Shown: positions 52,011 through 61,944 of the stretch, piece by piece
How the letters are laid out: each line of letters begins with the position of its first letter
Numbering within the stretch: position 1 is the first letter of the stretch
Assembly: GCF_016894445.1 (NCBI RefSeq)
Contig: NZ_CP056775.1
Location: forward strand, 3,598,001 to 3,662,000
DNA length: 64,000 nucleotides
Source: Dyadobacter sandarakinus
GTDB lineage: Bacteria > Bacteroidota > Bacteroidia > Cytophagales > Spirosomataceae
Reading direction: 5' to 3'
Made by a program: the position numbers and the translations under genes
The notes under the pieces: generated by a model
What the model saw: only the letters and a program-made list of their open reading frames with translations
The model's database searches: none
What the model was told of the DNA's origin: nothing

Positions 52011-52985
52011 ATGAAAAGAATTGGAGTATTTACCTCAGGAGGAGACGCCCCGGGTATGAACGCCTGTATCAGGGCGGTAGTGCGTGGAGCCGTCTATCAC
52101 GGTGTTGAAGTTTTTGGAATCAGAAGAGGATATAGCGGAATGATTGCGGGCGACGTCTATAAAATGGAGTCACACTCAGTCAGCAACATAGTACAAAGAG
52201 GAGGAACCATTCTCAAATCAGCCCGGAGCAAAGAGTTCATGACTCCCGAGGGCAGAAAAAAAGCATACGACAACCTGATCGACCTGGGCATTGAAGGCCT
52301 GGTAGCGATCGGCGGAAACGGTACTTTCACCGGTGCCATGATATTTTGCAATGAATACGGTATCCCGACCGTAGGAGCCCCGGGTACCATTGACAACGAC
52401 CTTTACGGAACCGATTACACCATCGGATTTGATACCGCGGTAAATACGGCATTAGATGCCATTGACCGCATACGCGACACGGCGAGCTCCCACGACCGCA
52501 TTTTCTTTATTGAAGTGATGGGCCGTGACTCAGGATACATAGCTGTACAGTCGGGTATTGCCGGCGGTGCCGAGCTCGTGATGGTTCCGGAAGTACTTAC
52601 CCCGATCTCGGAAGTGGTCGAAATTCTGAAACAGGGATGGAGCCGCTCCAAATCATCTTCCATCATCATTGTAGCGGAAGGCGACGAGGAAGGAAGCGCA
52701 CAGGAAGTAGCGGATAAAATCAAGGTACAGGTAGACGAAAATGCGGATATCCGTGTAACGACCCTGGGACATACGCAGCGCGGCGGCCAGCCTTCTGCCT
52801 ATGACCGTATCCTGGCCAGCCGACTGGGACTGGGCGCTGTGGAAGGCCTCATTGCCGGTCAGAAAAGCGTAATGGCGGGTATTGTCAATAATGACCTGGT
52901 GTATACGCCGTTTGAAGATACCATCAGACTTCCGAAGCCAATCAGCGAAGACCTGCTGAGAATGGTGAAAATATTGAGCGTGTAG
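52011..52985 (+). CDS. pfkA: ATP-dependent 6-phosphofructokinase
   Basis: This 324-residue protein shows the PfkA signature throughout: TSGGDAPGMNA (8-18), GGNGTFTGA (101-109), the catalytic PGTIDNDL (124-131), MGRDSGY and the C-terminal LGHTQRGGQPSAYDR. Gly104 marks an ATP-using rather than pyrophosphate-using enzyme. Residue 103 is Asn where E. coli has Asp. The reaction is phosphorylation of fructose 6-phosphate to the 1,6-bisphosphate in glycolysis. Length is typical; monocistronic. Confidence 0.95.
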   Translation: MKRIGVFTSGGDAPGMNACIRAVVRGAVYHGVEVFGIRRGYSGMIAGDVYKMESHSVSNIVQRGGTILKSARSKEFMTPEGRKKAYDNLIDLGIEGLVAIGGNGTFTGAMIFCNEYGIPTVGAPGTIDNDLYGTDYTIGFDTAVNTALDAIDRIRDTASSHDRIFFIEVMGRDSGYIAVQSGIAGGAELVMVPEVLTPISEVVEILKQGWSRSKSSSIIIVAEGDEEGSAQEVADKIKVQVDENADIRVTTLGHTQRGGQPSAYDRILASRLGLGAVEGLIAGQKSVMAGIVNNDLVYTPFEDTIRLPKPISEDLLRMVKILSV

Positions 52986-52987
52986 GG

Positions 52988-53764
52988 TTATTTGCTGTAA
53001 CCTACCGCTTTGTACACGGTGTAACCAATCCATTCGTGCCACAACAATCCCGAACCGGCTACGGCCTCGGCATTGGGGATCAGTACACTTTTTAAATTGA
53101 ACGGATAATATCCGCCATAAAAATCGGCCGGATAGCTATCCGTCTCAATGCCGAACTTCCGGAAGCATCCTACCGAGCGCCGCATGTGGAAGGCTGACGT
53201 AATCAGCAGAAACTTTCCTCCGGGAAACCGGCTTTTCAGTATTGTGGAGGAAAACATTGCGTTTTCCCTCGTATTGCGGGCTTTTTCCTCAAATAGTATA
53301 TCACCCGCCGGTACGCCCCATTGCACCAGCAGCTGCGCCGCCTGCCTGGTTTCACCTTTGCCTGCGATGATCATGCTGTCGGCACTGGTACCCGTGATCA
53401 GTACCTTCCGGATTTTCCCTGCCTTGTAAAGCAGAAAGGTTTGTAAAAGCCGGTCGCCATGCCGCCCGAAGTACACCTGATCTGCATTGGGATCACGCGC
53501 GTCAACCAGTCCGCCCGACAGCAGAATACCCACATCGTAGGCATTGCGTATAGTGCTGAGGTTCACAGGATCAGGCTCCCACAAGTTGAATGCCTTATTG
53601 ACCAGAAATCCGTTTGATATCACAAACAGGAGTACGAATACGATCAGCAGGCTTACCTGTTTTCGTTTTTTGTTATTTGTAAAAATCCCGAACAATAACA
53701 CGCAGAGAATGATGCTCAGCGGCATGGCCAGGAAGTCGATGGCTTTGGACAGAAAAAAGAACAT
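52988..53764 (-). CDS. YdcF/SanA-like DUF218 membrane protein
   Basis: The 258-residue protein has two N-terminal membrane helices (about 13-30 and 37-55) and a DUF218 domain: VGILLSGGLVDARDP, LLYKAGKIRKVLITGTSAD, FEEKARNTRENAMFS and LLITSAFHMRRSVGCFRKFG. Related proteins (ElyC, SanA, YdcF) affect envelope polysaccharide handling or bind S-adenosylmethionine, but the reaction is not established. It is convergent with pfkA, only three bases apart. Confidence 0.85.
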   Translation of the reverse strand: MFFFLSKAIDFLAMPLSIILCVLLFGIFTNNKKRKQVSLLIVFVLLFVISNGFLVNKAFNLWEPDPVNLSTIRNAYDVGILLSGGLVDARDPNADQVYFGRHGDRLLQTFLLYKAGKIRKVLITGTSADSMIIAGKGETRQAAQLLVQWGVPAGDILFEEKARNTRENAMFSSTILKSRFPGGKFLLITSAFHMRRSVGCFRKFGIETDSYPADFYGGYYPFNLKSVLIPNAEAVAGSGLLWHEWIGYTVYKAVGYSK

Positions 53765-53867
53765 TTGGATAAGAAGCTTCCCCGGATTGTCGTTCTGGAG
53801 TTAATTTGTAACCTTTGACGGTGCTCAAATGATTTGAATATCTGCTTTTAAAAAAAGATTGTGCCTC

Positions 53868-55271
53868 ATGAAAATGTATACCCGCACTACTATCCTGCTA
53901 TGCTTTCTTTTTCTGACCGCCTCACGCCTGCTTGCGCAGGGGTACCACATTGAGGCAACAATCACAGGTTTAAAGGACTCATCGCTCGTGATCGGGCATT
54001 ATAACCGGAGCAGTACCCTTTTTGTACCCAAAGATACTTCCCGCGCGGATGCCAGCGGAAAAGTGGTATTTGAGGGAAAAACAGATCTTCCCGGCGGCTT
54101 GTACGTCATCCTTTTTCCCGGCAACAAACGCTGGATCGAACTGGTATACTCCGGCAAGGAAACGAATTTTTCCATTGCTACGGATACTGCAGACGTGGTT
54201 GGCTCAATGAAAATTACAGGCTCCCCTGAAAATCAGCTTTTTTATACCTACCAGAAAGAGCTGAAAGAACGTACCATGGAGATCGAGAAAATGGCGGCCG
54301 ACAAGTCTCCTGAGAGCCAGGCCAAAGTACGGCAGTTACAGGATGCATTTAAAACTTACCGGCAGAAAATATTGCAGGACAATGCAGGTACCTTCACGGT
54401 GCAGCTGCTCAAAATGTCTGCCGATCCCGAAATCCCTGCTGCTCCCAAGCTGCCAAATGGAAAAACGGATTCCATTTGGGTATTTAACTACTACAAGGCA
54501 CACTATTGGGACGCATTTAACTTTGCCGACGGCCGTATCATGAACACACCCTTCCTGGAACCCCGCCTGGATCGGTACATCAAAAACCTGGTCGTGCAGA
54601 CACCCGACTCGCTGATCCGAAATGCCGATAACCTGATCAAGAAAGCTTCGGCCAATAAAGATGTAAAGTCATTTGTGGTATACTACATCACCAATCAGTA
54701 CGAAACGCCAAAGACCGTGGGTACAGAGGCTGTATGGGTGCATATGGCCACCAGGTACTACCTGTCGGGCGAGATGGGCATATCGGAAGATGTGCGTAAA
54801 AGGGTGGAAGAAAAGGTGAATACCATGAAGGATCTGCTCGTCAACAAGCCTTTCCCGGCCCTGACGCTGACAGACCCTGCCGGCAAAAAAGTAAGTGTGC
54901 AGACGATCCAGGCCAATTATACCATACTCTTCTTTTACTCCCCTACCTGCGGGCATTGCAAGGAAGCCTCACCACTGCTGAAAGCATTTTACGACAAGAA
55001 AAAAGCCGAGGGAATTAAAGTTATGGCTGTTTCGACGGAACATAATATGGAAGAGTGGAAGTCATTTATCTCCACTTATCACCTCGACAGCATGATCAAT
55101 AGCTTTGATTCGCTCAACCAGATCGACTTTTACCGGAAGTTTGATGTGGTAACCACACCTACGATCTACGTTCTTGATAAAAACAAAAAGATCATTGCGC
55201 GCAAAATGCCCGTCGAGCAGCTGGAAGATTTTCTCCAGTACTACCAGAACAAAGTCGCGCGGAAGCTGTGA
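53868..55271 (+). CDS. Exported TlpA-like thiol-disulfide redoxin with DUF4369-like N-terminus
   Basis: The ATG at 53868 gives 467 residues with a signal peptide (MKMYTRTTILLCFLFLTA, then SRLLAQG). The first ~110 mature residues form a DUF4369-like beta-sandwich, the middle (about 115-315) is a helical DUF5106-like region, and the end (about 325-465) is a thioredoxin fold with the active site SPTCGHCKEAS and cis-Pro in VVTTPTIYVLD. It probably reduces or isomerises disulfides in the periplasm. Monocistronic and convergent with the lactonase gene. Confidence 0.87.
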   Translation: MKMYTRTTILLCFLFLTASRLLAQGYHIEATITGLKDSSLVIGHYNRSSTLFVPKDTSRADASGKVVFEGKTDLPGGLYVILFPGNKRWIELVYSGKETNFSIATDTADVVGSMKITGSPENQLFYTYQKELKERTMEIEKMAADKSPESQAKVRQLQDAFKTYRQKILQDNAGTFTVQLLKMSADPEIPAAPKLPNGKTDSIWVFNYYKAHYWDAFNFADGRIMNTPFLEPRLDRYIKNLVVQTPDSLIRNADNLIKKASANKDVKSFVVYYITNQYETPKTVGTEAVWVHMATRYYLSGEMGISEDVRKRVEEKVNTMKDLLVNKPFPALTLTDPAGKKVSVQTIQANYTILFFYSPTCGHCKEASPLLKAFYDKKKAEGIKVMAVSTEHNMEEWKSFISTYHLDSMINSFDSLNQIDFYRKFDVVTTPTIYVLDKNKKIIARKMPVEQLEDFLQYYQNKVARKL

Positions 55272-55289
55272 TCCGTTTTACGTTTGCTT

Positions 55290-56390
55290 TTAAAAAACAA
55301 TGCAGATCGGCAGCTTGACCTTCACACCTTCCTGTTTGAATGTCAGCTTGCCCGTTTGCGGGTCTACCGCATACACTACCAGGTTATCGCCCGTCTGATT
55401 TCCCACGATCATCCATTTACCGCTGGGGTCAATATTAAAGTCCCGGGGCGTTGAAATGTTCTGCGTCTGCTCGTCTGTCTTCTCAAGCACACCGCCGCCT
55501 TTGATCCTGAATGCACTGATGGAGTTATGACCACGGTTGGACACGTACACAAACTTTCCGTTCGGGTGCAAATGCACGGCTGCACTGGTATTGGTACCCG
55601 AAAAATCTGCCGGGATAGTCGGGTAAGTGTTTAATGCTTTGATCACGCCATTTTTGTCCACTGAGCAGGTGGTGAGGGTAGCTTCAAGTTCATTGAGCAG
55701 GTACAACTCCTTTCCCGATGCACTCAGGACAAAATGCCTCGGCCCCGAGCCGGGTTTTGCCATAAAAAAAGGCTGTGCCGGATTGGGCATCAGCTTGCCG
55801 GATTTAGCATCCGCTGCATAATTCATGATCTTATCGCCGCCCAGGTCCGTCACAAACACAAACCGGCCGTCGGGCGTAGCCGCAGAAAAATGCGCATGCG
55901 ACTTTTCCTGACGCCTGGTGTTGGGCCCGGTACCCGAGTATTGTTCTTTGTAAATTGGCGCGCCCAGCTTCCCGCCCGCCTCTACCGGATATGCCGTAAA
56001 GCTGCCACCTGTATAGTTGGAGGCAAGCACCATTTTCCCGGACGGATGTACCGCTACATGGCACGGATTTTCACCTTCCGAAGACTGGCTGTTCAGGAAA
56101 GTGAGCTTTTTATCAGTACCAATGGAAAAAGACATCAGCTTGTTTTCACTTGACACTGCATACAGGTTCTTCCGGTTGGGCGAGATGGCCAGGTAGCCCG
56201 GGCCGGCTCCATGACTGAAAGTATCCACGACCGTGATGCCGCCGGTGGACAGGTCCAGCTCGGCGAGGGTAATGGAAGCCTGCGGATCCTTATCCTGCGA
56301 CCCGACATAAAATGCAACCTTATCCTGAAATGCGAAAGCTGAAAATGCATTCAGCAGGAGCAAAAGCGCGGCAGAAATTGTCTTGATCAT
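55290..56390 (-). CDS. Exported lactonase-type seven-bladed beta-propeller
   Basis: The 366-residue protein has a signal peptide (ending FSAFAF) and the lactonase / 6-phosphogluconolactonase (Pgl) beta-propeller pattern with repeats such as GPGYLAISPNRKNLYAVS, PCHVAVHPSGKMVLASNYTGG and AAVHLHPNGKFVYVSNRGHNS. Because it is exported, its substrate is unlikely to be cytoplasmic 6-phosphogluconolactone; a periplasmic sugar lactone is more likely. It diverges from copA. Confidence 0.85.
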   Translation of the reverse strand: MIKTISAALLLLLNAFSAFAFQDKVAFYVGSQDKDPQASITLAELDLSTGGITVVDTFSHGAGPGYLAISPNRKNLYAVSSENKLMSFSIGTDKKLTFLNSQSSEGENPCHVAVHPSGKMVLASNYTGGSFTAYPVEAGGKLGAPIYKEQYSGTGPNTRRQEKSHAHFSAATPDGRFVFVTDLGGDKIMNYAADAKSGKLMPNPAQPFFMAKPGSGPRHFVLSASGKELYLLNELEATLTTCSVDKNGVIKALNTYPTIPADFSGTNTSAAVHLHPNGKFVYVSNRGHNSISAFRIKGGGVLEKTDEQTQNISTPRDFNIDPSGKWMIVGNQTGDNLVVYAVDPQTGKLTFKQEGVKVKLPICIVF

Positions 56391-56507
56391 ATAGCTGGAC
56401 TGTTCGGTTTGCCTGTAAAAGTCAAAAACGGAGCTGATTTTACCCTCAGCAAAAAATCCTGCATAGTACAGCCATAATTGTGTAACAGCTCCACCGGCGT
56501 GTACCTG

Positions 56508-56515
56508 TATTTTTG
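56508..56515 (+). promoter_or_regulatory. Candidate -7 element for copA
   Basis: TATTTTTG fits TAnnTTTG and lies 22 bases before the copA ATG at 56537. No -33 element is seen at the right spacing; an activator (such as the AraC-type regulator downstream) could compensate. Confidence 0.35.
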
Positions 56516-56536
56516 TATTGTAAAAAATTGGAAATC

Positions 56537-58780
56537 ATGAACATCCTTGCCGATACACAACAAGCAAATCTTCCGGTTACAGGCATGTCGTGTGCTGCCT
56601 GTGCTGCCAGCGTGGAGTCGACCCTGAAACAGGTTGAAGGTGTGGAAAATGCGGCTGTCAACTTCGCTAGCCAGACCGTGTCCCTGGCCTACGATCCGCA
56701 CATTACCTCGCCCGAAAAACTGGATGAAGTACTGCAGAACGTTGGGTATGGGCTGATTATAGAGGACGACGAAGAAGATGCGCTCGCCGGGCAGGAAAAA
56801 ATGCAGGCGGAACACCTTCGCGCGCTTACCAGCAACACCATCCGCGCCGGCGTCCTTTCCGTGCCGGTGATGGTGATCGGAATGTTTTTCTCTGCTCACG
56901 CGGATACTCCCCTTCCCTTTGCCAACTATATCATGCTCGTGCTGACAGCCCCGGTACTCTTTGTCTTCGGCCGGAACTTTTTTATCAACGCATGGAAACA
57001 GGCCACACACCGGAAAGCCAACATGGATACGCTGGTAGCACTCAGCACAGGTGTAGCCTTTGGTTTCAGTACCTTCAACACGTTTTTTCCGGAGTTCTGG
57101 CATGCACGCGGACTTATGCCGCATGTGTATTTTGAAGCCGCTGCAATCATCGTTTTCTTTGTTCTTCTTGGAAAAACGCTGGAAGAACGCGCCAAGAGCA
57201 ACACCTCTGGAGCCCTCCGGAAACTCATGGGGCTCCAAGTAAAAACCGTGCGTATTGTACAGGACGGCTTTGAAACCGAGCTGCCGGTCCGGGAAGTAAA
57301 AGCCGGAATGGAAGTGGTGATCCGCCCGGGAGAAAAGATCCCGGTTGATGGAAAAGCGGTGAGCGGCAGCTCCTACGTGGACGAAAGCCTCATGACCGGT
57401 GAGCCGTTGCCTGCGAAAAAAAAGGCCGGGGATGCCGTATATGCCGGCACCATTAACCAGCAGGGGAGCTTTACATTTATTGCTGAAAAGGTTGGCAAAA
57501 ACACGGTACTGGGTCAGATCATCAAAACTGTCCAGGCCGCGCAGGGCAGTAAGGCGCCGGTGCAGCAGCTGGTAGACCGGGTTGCGGGCGTGTTTGTGCC
57601 GGTGGTGATTGGCATTGCATTGGCAACTTTCCTGGCCTGGCTTGTTTTGGGAGGCGAAAACGCACTCACCCACGCATTGCTCGCCGCCGTGTCGGTACTG
57701 GTGATTGCCTGCCCCTGTGCACTTGGCCTGGCTACTCCTACGGCTATGATGGTGGGCATGGGAAAAGGGGCCGAAAACAACATCCTGATCCGTGATGCCG
57801 AAAGTCTTGAAAAAGCCTATAAAGTGAATGCCGTAGTGCTTGACAAAACCGGAACCCTCACCGAGGGCAAACCCACGGTAAGTGAGTGGATCTGGAAAAA
57901 AAATCTTGAAAATACACTCTTCCACACAGCGGCAGTACAAGCACTCGAAAGCCGGTCCGAGCATCCCCTCGCTCAGGCAATTATCGCCCATACCGGATCT
58001 TCTGATCCGGCCACGATTGAAACGTTCAGCTCGGTGACGGGGATGGGAATACGCGGGCGCGTCGCAGGAAAGGACTACCTGGTTGGAACAGCCGTTTTTC
58101 TTGAACAGGAAAATGTACTTTGGAACCAGGAACTGAAAGACCATGCGGCACACCTGCAGAGTGCGGCCAAAACAGTGGTTCACATTGCAGCAAACGGGCA
58201 GCACATTGGTATAATCGCGATTGCCGACCAGCTCAAACCAACTTCCCGGGAAGCGGTGGCCAGGCTCAAGAGGCAGGGTATTGAAGTGTACATGCTCACC
58301 GGTGATAACCTGGAAACCGCACGTACCGTGGCCGGGCAGACCGGCATTGAGTCTTTTGAGGCGCACGTAAAACCTGCGGATAAAATGGCGTTTGTTAAAA
58401 AATTACAGCACGAGGGTAAGACCGTAGCAATGGTGGGCGACGGGATTAATGATTCCCAGGCACTGGCGCAGGCAGACGTAAGCGTGGCGATGGGCCGCGG
58501 GTCGGATATTGCCATGGACGTAGCCAAAATGACCCTCATCACCTCTGACCTTCTGGCCTTGCCCAAGGCACTGAAACTTTCGTCCCGCACAGTGAAGACC
58601 ATCCGGCAAAACCTGTTCTGGGCATTTATTTACAACATCATCGGCATTCCGGTCGCGGCAGGTATTTTGTACCCGGTGAATGGTTTCCTGCTCGATCCCA
58701 TGATTGCGGGAGCTGCCATGGCGCTGAGTTCGGTATCGGTTGTCATGAACAGTCTGCGCCTGAAAAGTGCGCGTCTGTAA
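56537..58780 (+). CDS. copA: Copper-translocating P1B-type ATPase
   Basis: The ATG at 56537 gives 747 residues; the open frame begins at 56513 with an alternative start but those residues overlap the promoter. One N-terminal HMA domain carries GMSCAAC (16-22). Eight membrane helices include CPC ([13 protein letters not shown]) in helix 6, the mark of copper or silver pumps. The phosphorylation loop DKTGTLTEG, the SEHPLAQAI motif in the nucleotide domain and [10 protein letters not shown] are all intact. It exports Cu(I) from the cytoplasm. It is the first gene of the copper island. Confidence 0.93.
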   Translation: MNILADTQQANLPVTGMSCAACAASVESTLKQVEGVENAAVNFASQTVSLAYDPHITSPEKLDEVLQNVGYGLIIEDDEEDALAGQEKMQAEHLRALTSNTIRAGVLSVPVMVIGMFFSAHADTPLPFANYIMLVLTAPVLFVFGRNFFINAWKQATHRKANMDTLVALSTGVAFGFSTFNTFFPEFWHARGLMPHVYFEAAAIIVFFVLLGKTLEERAKSNTSGALRKLMGLQVKTVRIVQDGFETELPVREVKAGMEVVIRPGEKIPVDGKAVSGSSYVDESLMTGEPLPAKKKAGDAVYAGTINQQGSFTFIAEKVGKNTVLGQIIKTVQAAQGSKAPVQQLVDRVAGVFVPVVIGIALATFLAWLVLGGENALTHALLAAVSVLVIACPCALGLATPTAMMVGMGKGAENNILIRDAESLEKAYKVNAVVLDKTGTLTEGKPTVSEWIWKKNLENTLFHTAAVQALESRSEHPLAQAIIAHTGSSDPATIETFSSVTGMGIRGRVAGKDYLVGTAVFLEQENVLWNQELKDHAAHLQSAAKTVVHIAANGQHIGIIAIADQLKPTSREAVARLKRQGIEVYMLTGDNLETARTVAGQTGIESFEAHVKPADKMAFVKKLQHEGKTVAMVGDGINDSQALAQADVSVAMGRGSDIAMDVAKMTLITSDLLALPKALKLSSRTVKTIRQNLFWAFIYNIIGIPVAAGILYPVNGFLLDPMIAGAAMALSSVSVVMNSLRLKSARL

Positions 58781-58892
58781 ATGATTTTACCAAAACTCTG
58801 TAAAACATTCCGGGAATTATGTAATGCACCGCAGGCTAGTGGAAGCGATATTTGTAAAAGATAAAACAATGGGCAGACAGCCCGGCTGAACA

Positions 58893-59102
58893 ATGGAAAC
58901 ACTTAAATTCAAGACCAATATCAAATGCGGGGGCTGCGTGGACACCATCTCCCCTTTTCTCAACCAGGATGAAGCCATAAAAAATTGGGTGGTAGACCTG
59001 AAAAGTCCGGACCGGGTATTACAGGTAGAAACCACGCATTCAGCTGCCGAGGTGACCGGTATTCTGAAAAAAGCCGGGTATACGGCTCAGGAACTTAATT
59101 GA
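58893..59102 (+). CDS. Cytoplasmic HMA-domain copper chaperone
   Basis: The 69-residue protein is a single HMA fold (beta-alpha-beta-beta-alpha-beta) with the metal-binding pair in IKCGGCVDTI (Cys12 and Cys15). No signal peptide. It would carry Cu(I) to the CopA N-terminal domain. Its C-terminal end, GILKKAGYTAQELN, is typical of CopZ-like proteins. It lies 112 bases after copA. Confidence 0.9.
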   Translation: METLKFKTNIKCGGCVDTISPFLNQDEAIKNWVVDLKSPDRVLQVETTHSAAEVTGILKKAGYTAQELN

Positions 59103-59145
59103 TTGGGTTATCTTTGAAATAAGATCCGGCCATGCCGGTAATACA

Positions 59146-59595
59146 ATGAAAAACAAACTGCACCGATTTCTGACCGTAACGATGGCCGTGCTCGTACTGC
59201 TGAGCAGTACGGGGTTTGCTTTCGTGGAGCACCAATGCCTGGTGCGCGGGACCTCGGTGCAGCTTGTGGCACAACAGAAAAACAAAAAAGAAGGGTCATC
59301 CTGCTGCGCCCGTGCGAAGGCAGCCAGGGAAGGAAAGGGTACTTTTTTTAAAAAGACAGACTGCTGCAAGGAAACCCAGCGGTTTGAAAATCTCAAAGTA
59401 GCCTCGTTTTCGCAAATGCTTGCGAAATCGTTCAAGGCGCTGGCACACGGCACTGTGTGGACATCGGTTTCCTTCCTGTTTCTGAATGCAGAAAGAATAC
59501 TGCCGCCGGACAGGCCTGCAAAACCGGATCAATCGTTTTCTTCACTTTTTCACGGGCGAAGTATGCTCGCTCATATCCAGTCATTTCTTATCTGA
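59146..59595 (+). CDS. HYC_CC_PP family exported protein
   Basis: The 149-residue protein has an N-terminal signal or anchor (about 8-25) and the family's spaced motifs: EHQC in place of HYC, SSCC near 52, DCCKE near 72 and ILPPDRPA near 118. The name comes from these motifs; the function is unknown, but the clustered Cys and His residues suggest Cu(I) binding in the periplasm. It sits between the HMA chaperone and the TonB receptor, which such proteins usually neighbour. Confidence 0.8.
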   Translation: MKNKLHRFLTVTMAVLVLLSSTGFAFVEHQCLVRGTSVQLVAQQKNKKEGSSCCARAKAAREGKGTFFKKTDCCKETQRFENLKVASFSQMLAKSFKALAHGTVWTSVSFLFLNAERILPPDRPAKPDQSFSSLFHGRSMLAHIQSFLI

Positions 59596-59680
59596 ACCTT
59601 GATTAAAGCTGAATGACGTGCATTCGCTGCCTTTGGCAGTGGTATGCCGGGTAATTTTCTTTTATCAAAGTTTCAAGATC

Positions 59681-61909
59681 ATGACAATCAGAATTCTGCT
59701 TTCCGCAGCCATCCTACTGCTGGTACTGCCTGCGGCAGCCCAGCGGCTCAGCGGACATGTATACGAGCAGCCTGCGGGTGCCACCAAGCCAGCTCCCCTG
59801 CCGGGAGCCAATGTGTACTGGCTCGGTACCGGCCTCACCGCTGCCACCGACACCTCAGGACATTTCAGCATCCCACGCAGCGCACAGTCGCAGCGGCTGG
59901 TGGTGAGCTTTGTGGGATATACAAACGATACGATCCAGATCGGCGGCGAAAGTGAACTGCAGATCATCCTGCGTAATGAGCAAACACTTCATGAAGTAAC
60001 CGTTCGTGAGCAGGCGTCGTCCATCGACCGGCTGTCGCCGCACCAAACCGAAGTGATCACGACCCGCACACTGGCCAAAGCTGCCTGCTGCAATCTCTCT
60101 GAAAGTTTTGAAACCAATGCATCCGTTTCGGTTTCGTACAGCGATGCCGTGACAGGTGCCCGGCAGATCCAGATGCTTGGGCTCAGCGGGACCTATATCC
60201 AGACAAACGTCGAAAACATTCCTTCGATCCGCGGGTTGGCATCTACCTTCGGACTTAACTTCGTGCCGGGCACGTGGATCCAGTCTATCGACATCGGCAA
60301 GGGTGCCGGCTCGGTGGTAAACGGGTACGAGTCCATGACCGGGCAGATCAACGTGGAGCTGCAAAAACCGGACATCCGGGAAAAGCTGCTGCTCAATACC
60401 TACGTCAACAGTTTCGGGCGGGCTGAGGTGAACCTCAACCTGGCGCACCAGCTCAGCAAAAAATGGAGTACAGGGCTGCTGACACATTCAAGTACGCTCC
60501 GTAACCGGTTTGACAAAAATCATGACGGTTTTCTTGACCTTCCGCTGTACACACAGTTCAACGGGCTGAACCGCTGGAAATACCAGGGTGAGAGGTTTAT
60601 GGCACAGTTTGGTGTGAAGGCTTTGTACGAAGACCGGCTTGGCGGGCAGCAACAATTTACCCGCAACATGAAAGGCTCAGACCAGGTGTATGGTTTCGGA
60701 GCCAGAGTGGGCCAGTACGAATTCTTTTCCAAGCTGGCGCGCCTCTTTCCTGACAAGCCCTACAAGGGACTCGGGCTGATCGTCAATGCCTCATTGTACG
60801 ATTCCAGATCCTTTTTCGGGCAAACCGTTTACAATGGCCGTCAGAAAACGCTGTATGGAAATCTGATCTACCAGTCGATCATCGGCAATACGAACCATAC
60901 TTTTAAAACGGGACTGAGCTACCTGCTCGACAACTACGATGAGCAGTATGCACAAAGTCTGCGGAGGAGGAATGAGTCGGTCCCGGGTGCATTTGTTGAA
61001 TATACCTACAACCAGCTCGACAAGTTTGTGCTGGTAGCGGGCGGAAGGGTTGACCTGCATAACCTGTATGGTACCCAATGGACTCCGCGCCTGCATCTGA
61101 AATATAACCTGACCGGTGAAACAACCCTGCGGGCATCCGTAGGCCGCGGCTTCCGGGTGGCCAATCCGCTGGCAGAGTACTACGGCAACCTGGTGAGTGC
61201 GCGGCGTGTTGTTTTTACCGAAAGCCTGCGGCCCGAAATATCCTGGAATATGGGCGCAAGCCTTACCCAGGAGTATCAGCTGGGTAGCATGCGGGGCAGT
61301 TTTGTAGTCGATTTTTACAGGACTTATTTTGAAAACCAGCTGGTTGCCAATTTTGAAGATCCCCGCTACATCCGCTTTTCAAACCTGGAAGGAAAAGCTT
61401 TTGCCAACAGTTTCCAGGCTGAGGCTAACCTGACGCCTGTAAAGCGGTTTGATCTTAAACTGGCCTACCGCCTTTTTGACGTAAAACAAAACATTCAAAA
61501 CCTTTACGGCGAGAATGTGCTCCTGCCGCGTACGATGGTGAGCCGCGACCGTATCCTGTTCAATGCCGGGTATGCGCTCCCCTATGATAAATGGAAGTTT
61601 GATGCCACTGTGCAATGGAATGGAAAACGCCGACTACCCTATATGGAGCCCGTCCACGAGCAGCACCTGCCCGAAAATGCCGGACTGACCTACTCGCCTT
61701 CTTTCTACAATCTGAATGCGCAGGTTACGCGTACTTTTCCTAAATGGGATATATACCTGGGCGGAGAAAACCTCACTGACTTTCGCCAGAAAAATCCTAT
61801 AATGGGTGCAAATGAGCCTTTTGGAGACCATTTTGATGCAGGTATGGCATGGGGCCCGGTGACAGGCCGAATGATTTACGCCGGAATACGTTATAAGATT
61901 GTACGCTAA
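59681..61909 (+). CDS. TonB-dependent receptor of the copper island
   Basis: From ATG 59681 the protein has 742 residues with a signal peptide (MTIRILLSAAILLLVLPAAA). A CarboxypepD_reg-like domain (about 20-105, with GANVYWLGTGLTAATDTSGH) precedes the plug (about 110-230), which has a Cys pair in LAKAACCNLSESFETN that could bind metal, and YESMTGQINVELQKP at its end. The barrel follows to VTGRMIYAGIRYKIVR. Position between copper-handling genes suggests a copper-chelate or related receptor. The direction of copper flow is not shown by sequence. Confidence 0.85.
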   Translation: MTIRILLSAAILLLVLPAAAQRLSGHVYEQPAGATKPAPLPGANVYWLGTGLTAATDTSGHFSIPRSAQSQRLVVSFVGYTNDTIQIGGESELQIILRNEQTLHEVTVREQASSIDRLSPHQTEVITTRTLAKAACCNLSESFETNASVSVSYSDAVTGARQIQMLGLSGTYIQTNVENIPSIRGLASTFGLNFVPGTWIQSIDIGKGAGSVVNGYESMTGQINVELQKPDIREKLLLNTYVNSFGRAEVNLNLAHQLSKKWSTGLLTHSSTLRNRFDKNHDGFLDLPLYTQFNGLNRWKYQGERFMAQFGVKALYEDRLGGQQQFTRNMKGSDQVYGFGARVGQYEFFSKLARLFPDKPYKGLGLIVNASLYDSRSFFGQTVYNGRQKTLYGNLIYQSIIGNTNHTFKTGLSYLLDNYDEQYAQSLRRRNESVPGAFVEYTYNQLDKFVLVAGGRVDLHNLYGTQWTPRLHLKYNLTGETTLRASVGRGFRVANPLAEYYGNLVSARRVVFTESLRPEISWNMGASLTQEYQLGSMRGSFVVDFYRTYFENQLVANFEDPRYIRFSNLEGKAFANSFQAEANLTPVKRFDLKLAYRLFDVKQNIQNLYGENVLLPRTMVSRDRILFNAGYALPYDKWKFDATVQWNGKRRLPYMEPVHEQHLPENAGLTYSPSFYNLNAQVTRTFPKWDIYLGGENLTDFRQKNPIMGANEPFGDHFDAGMAWGPVTGRMIYAGIRYKIVR

Positions 61910-61944
61910 GCATTCCTGGTACATGCTTTAAGAACAACCCGACG

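Noticed and set aside
56387..58366. 659-codon open frame opposite copA
   Set aside because: It mirrors the copA reading frame; the translation is rich in Cys, His and Arg with no family features.
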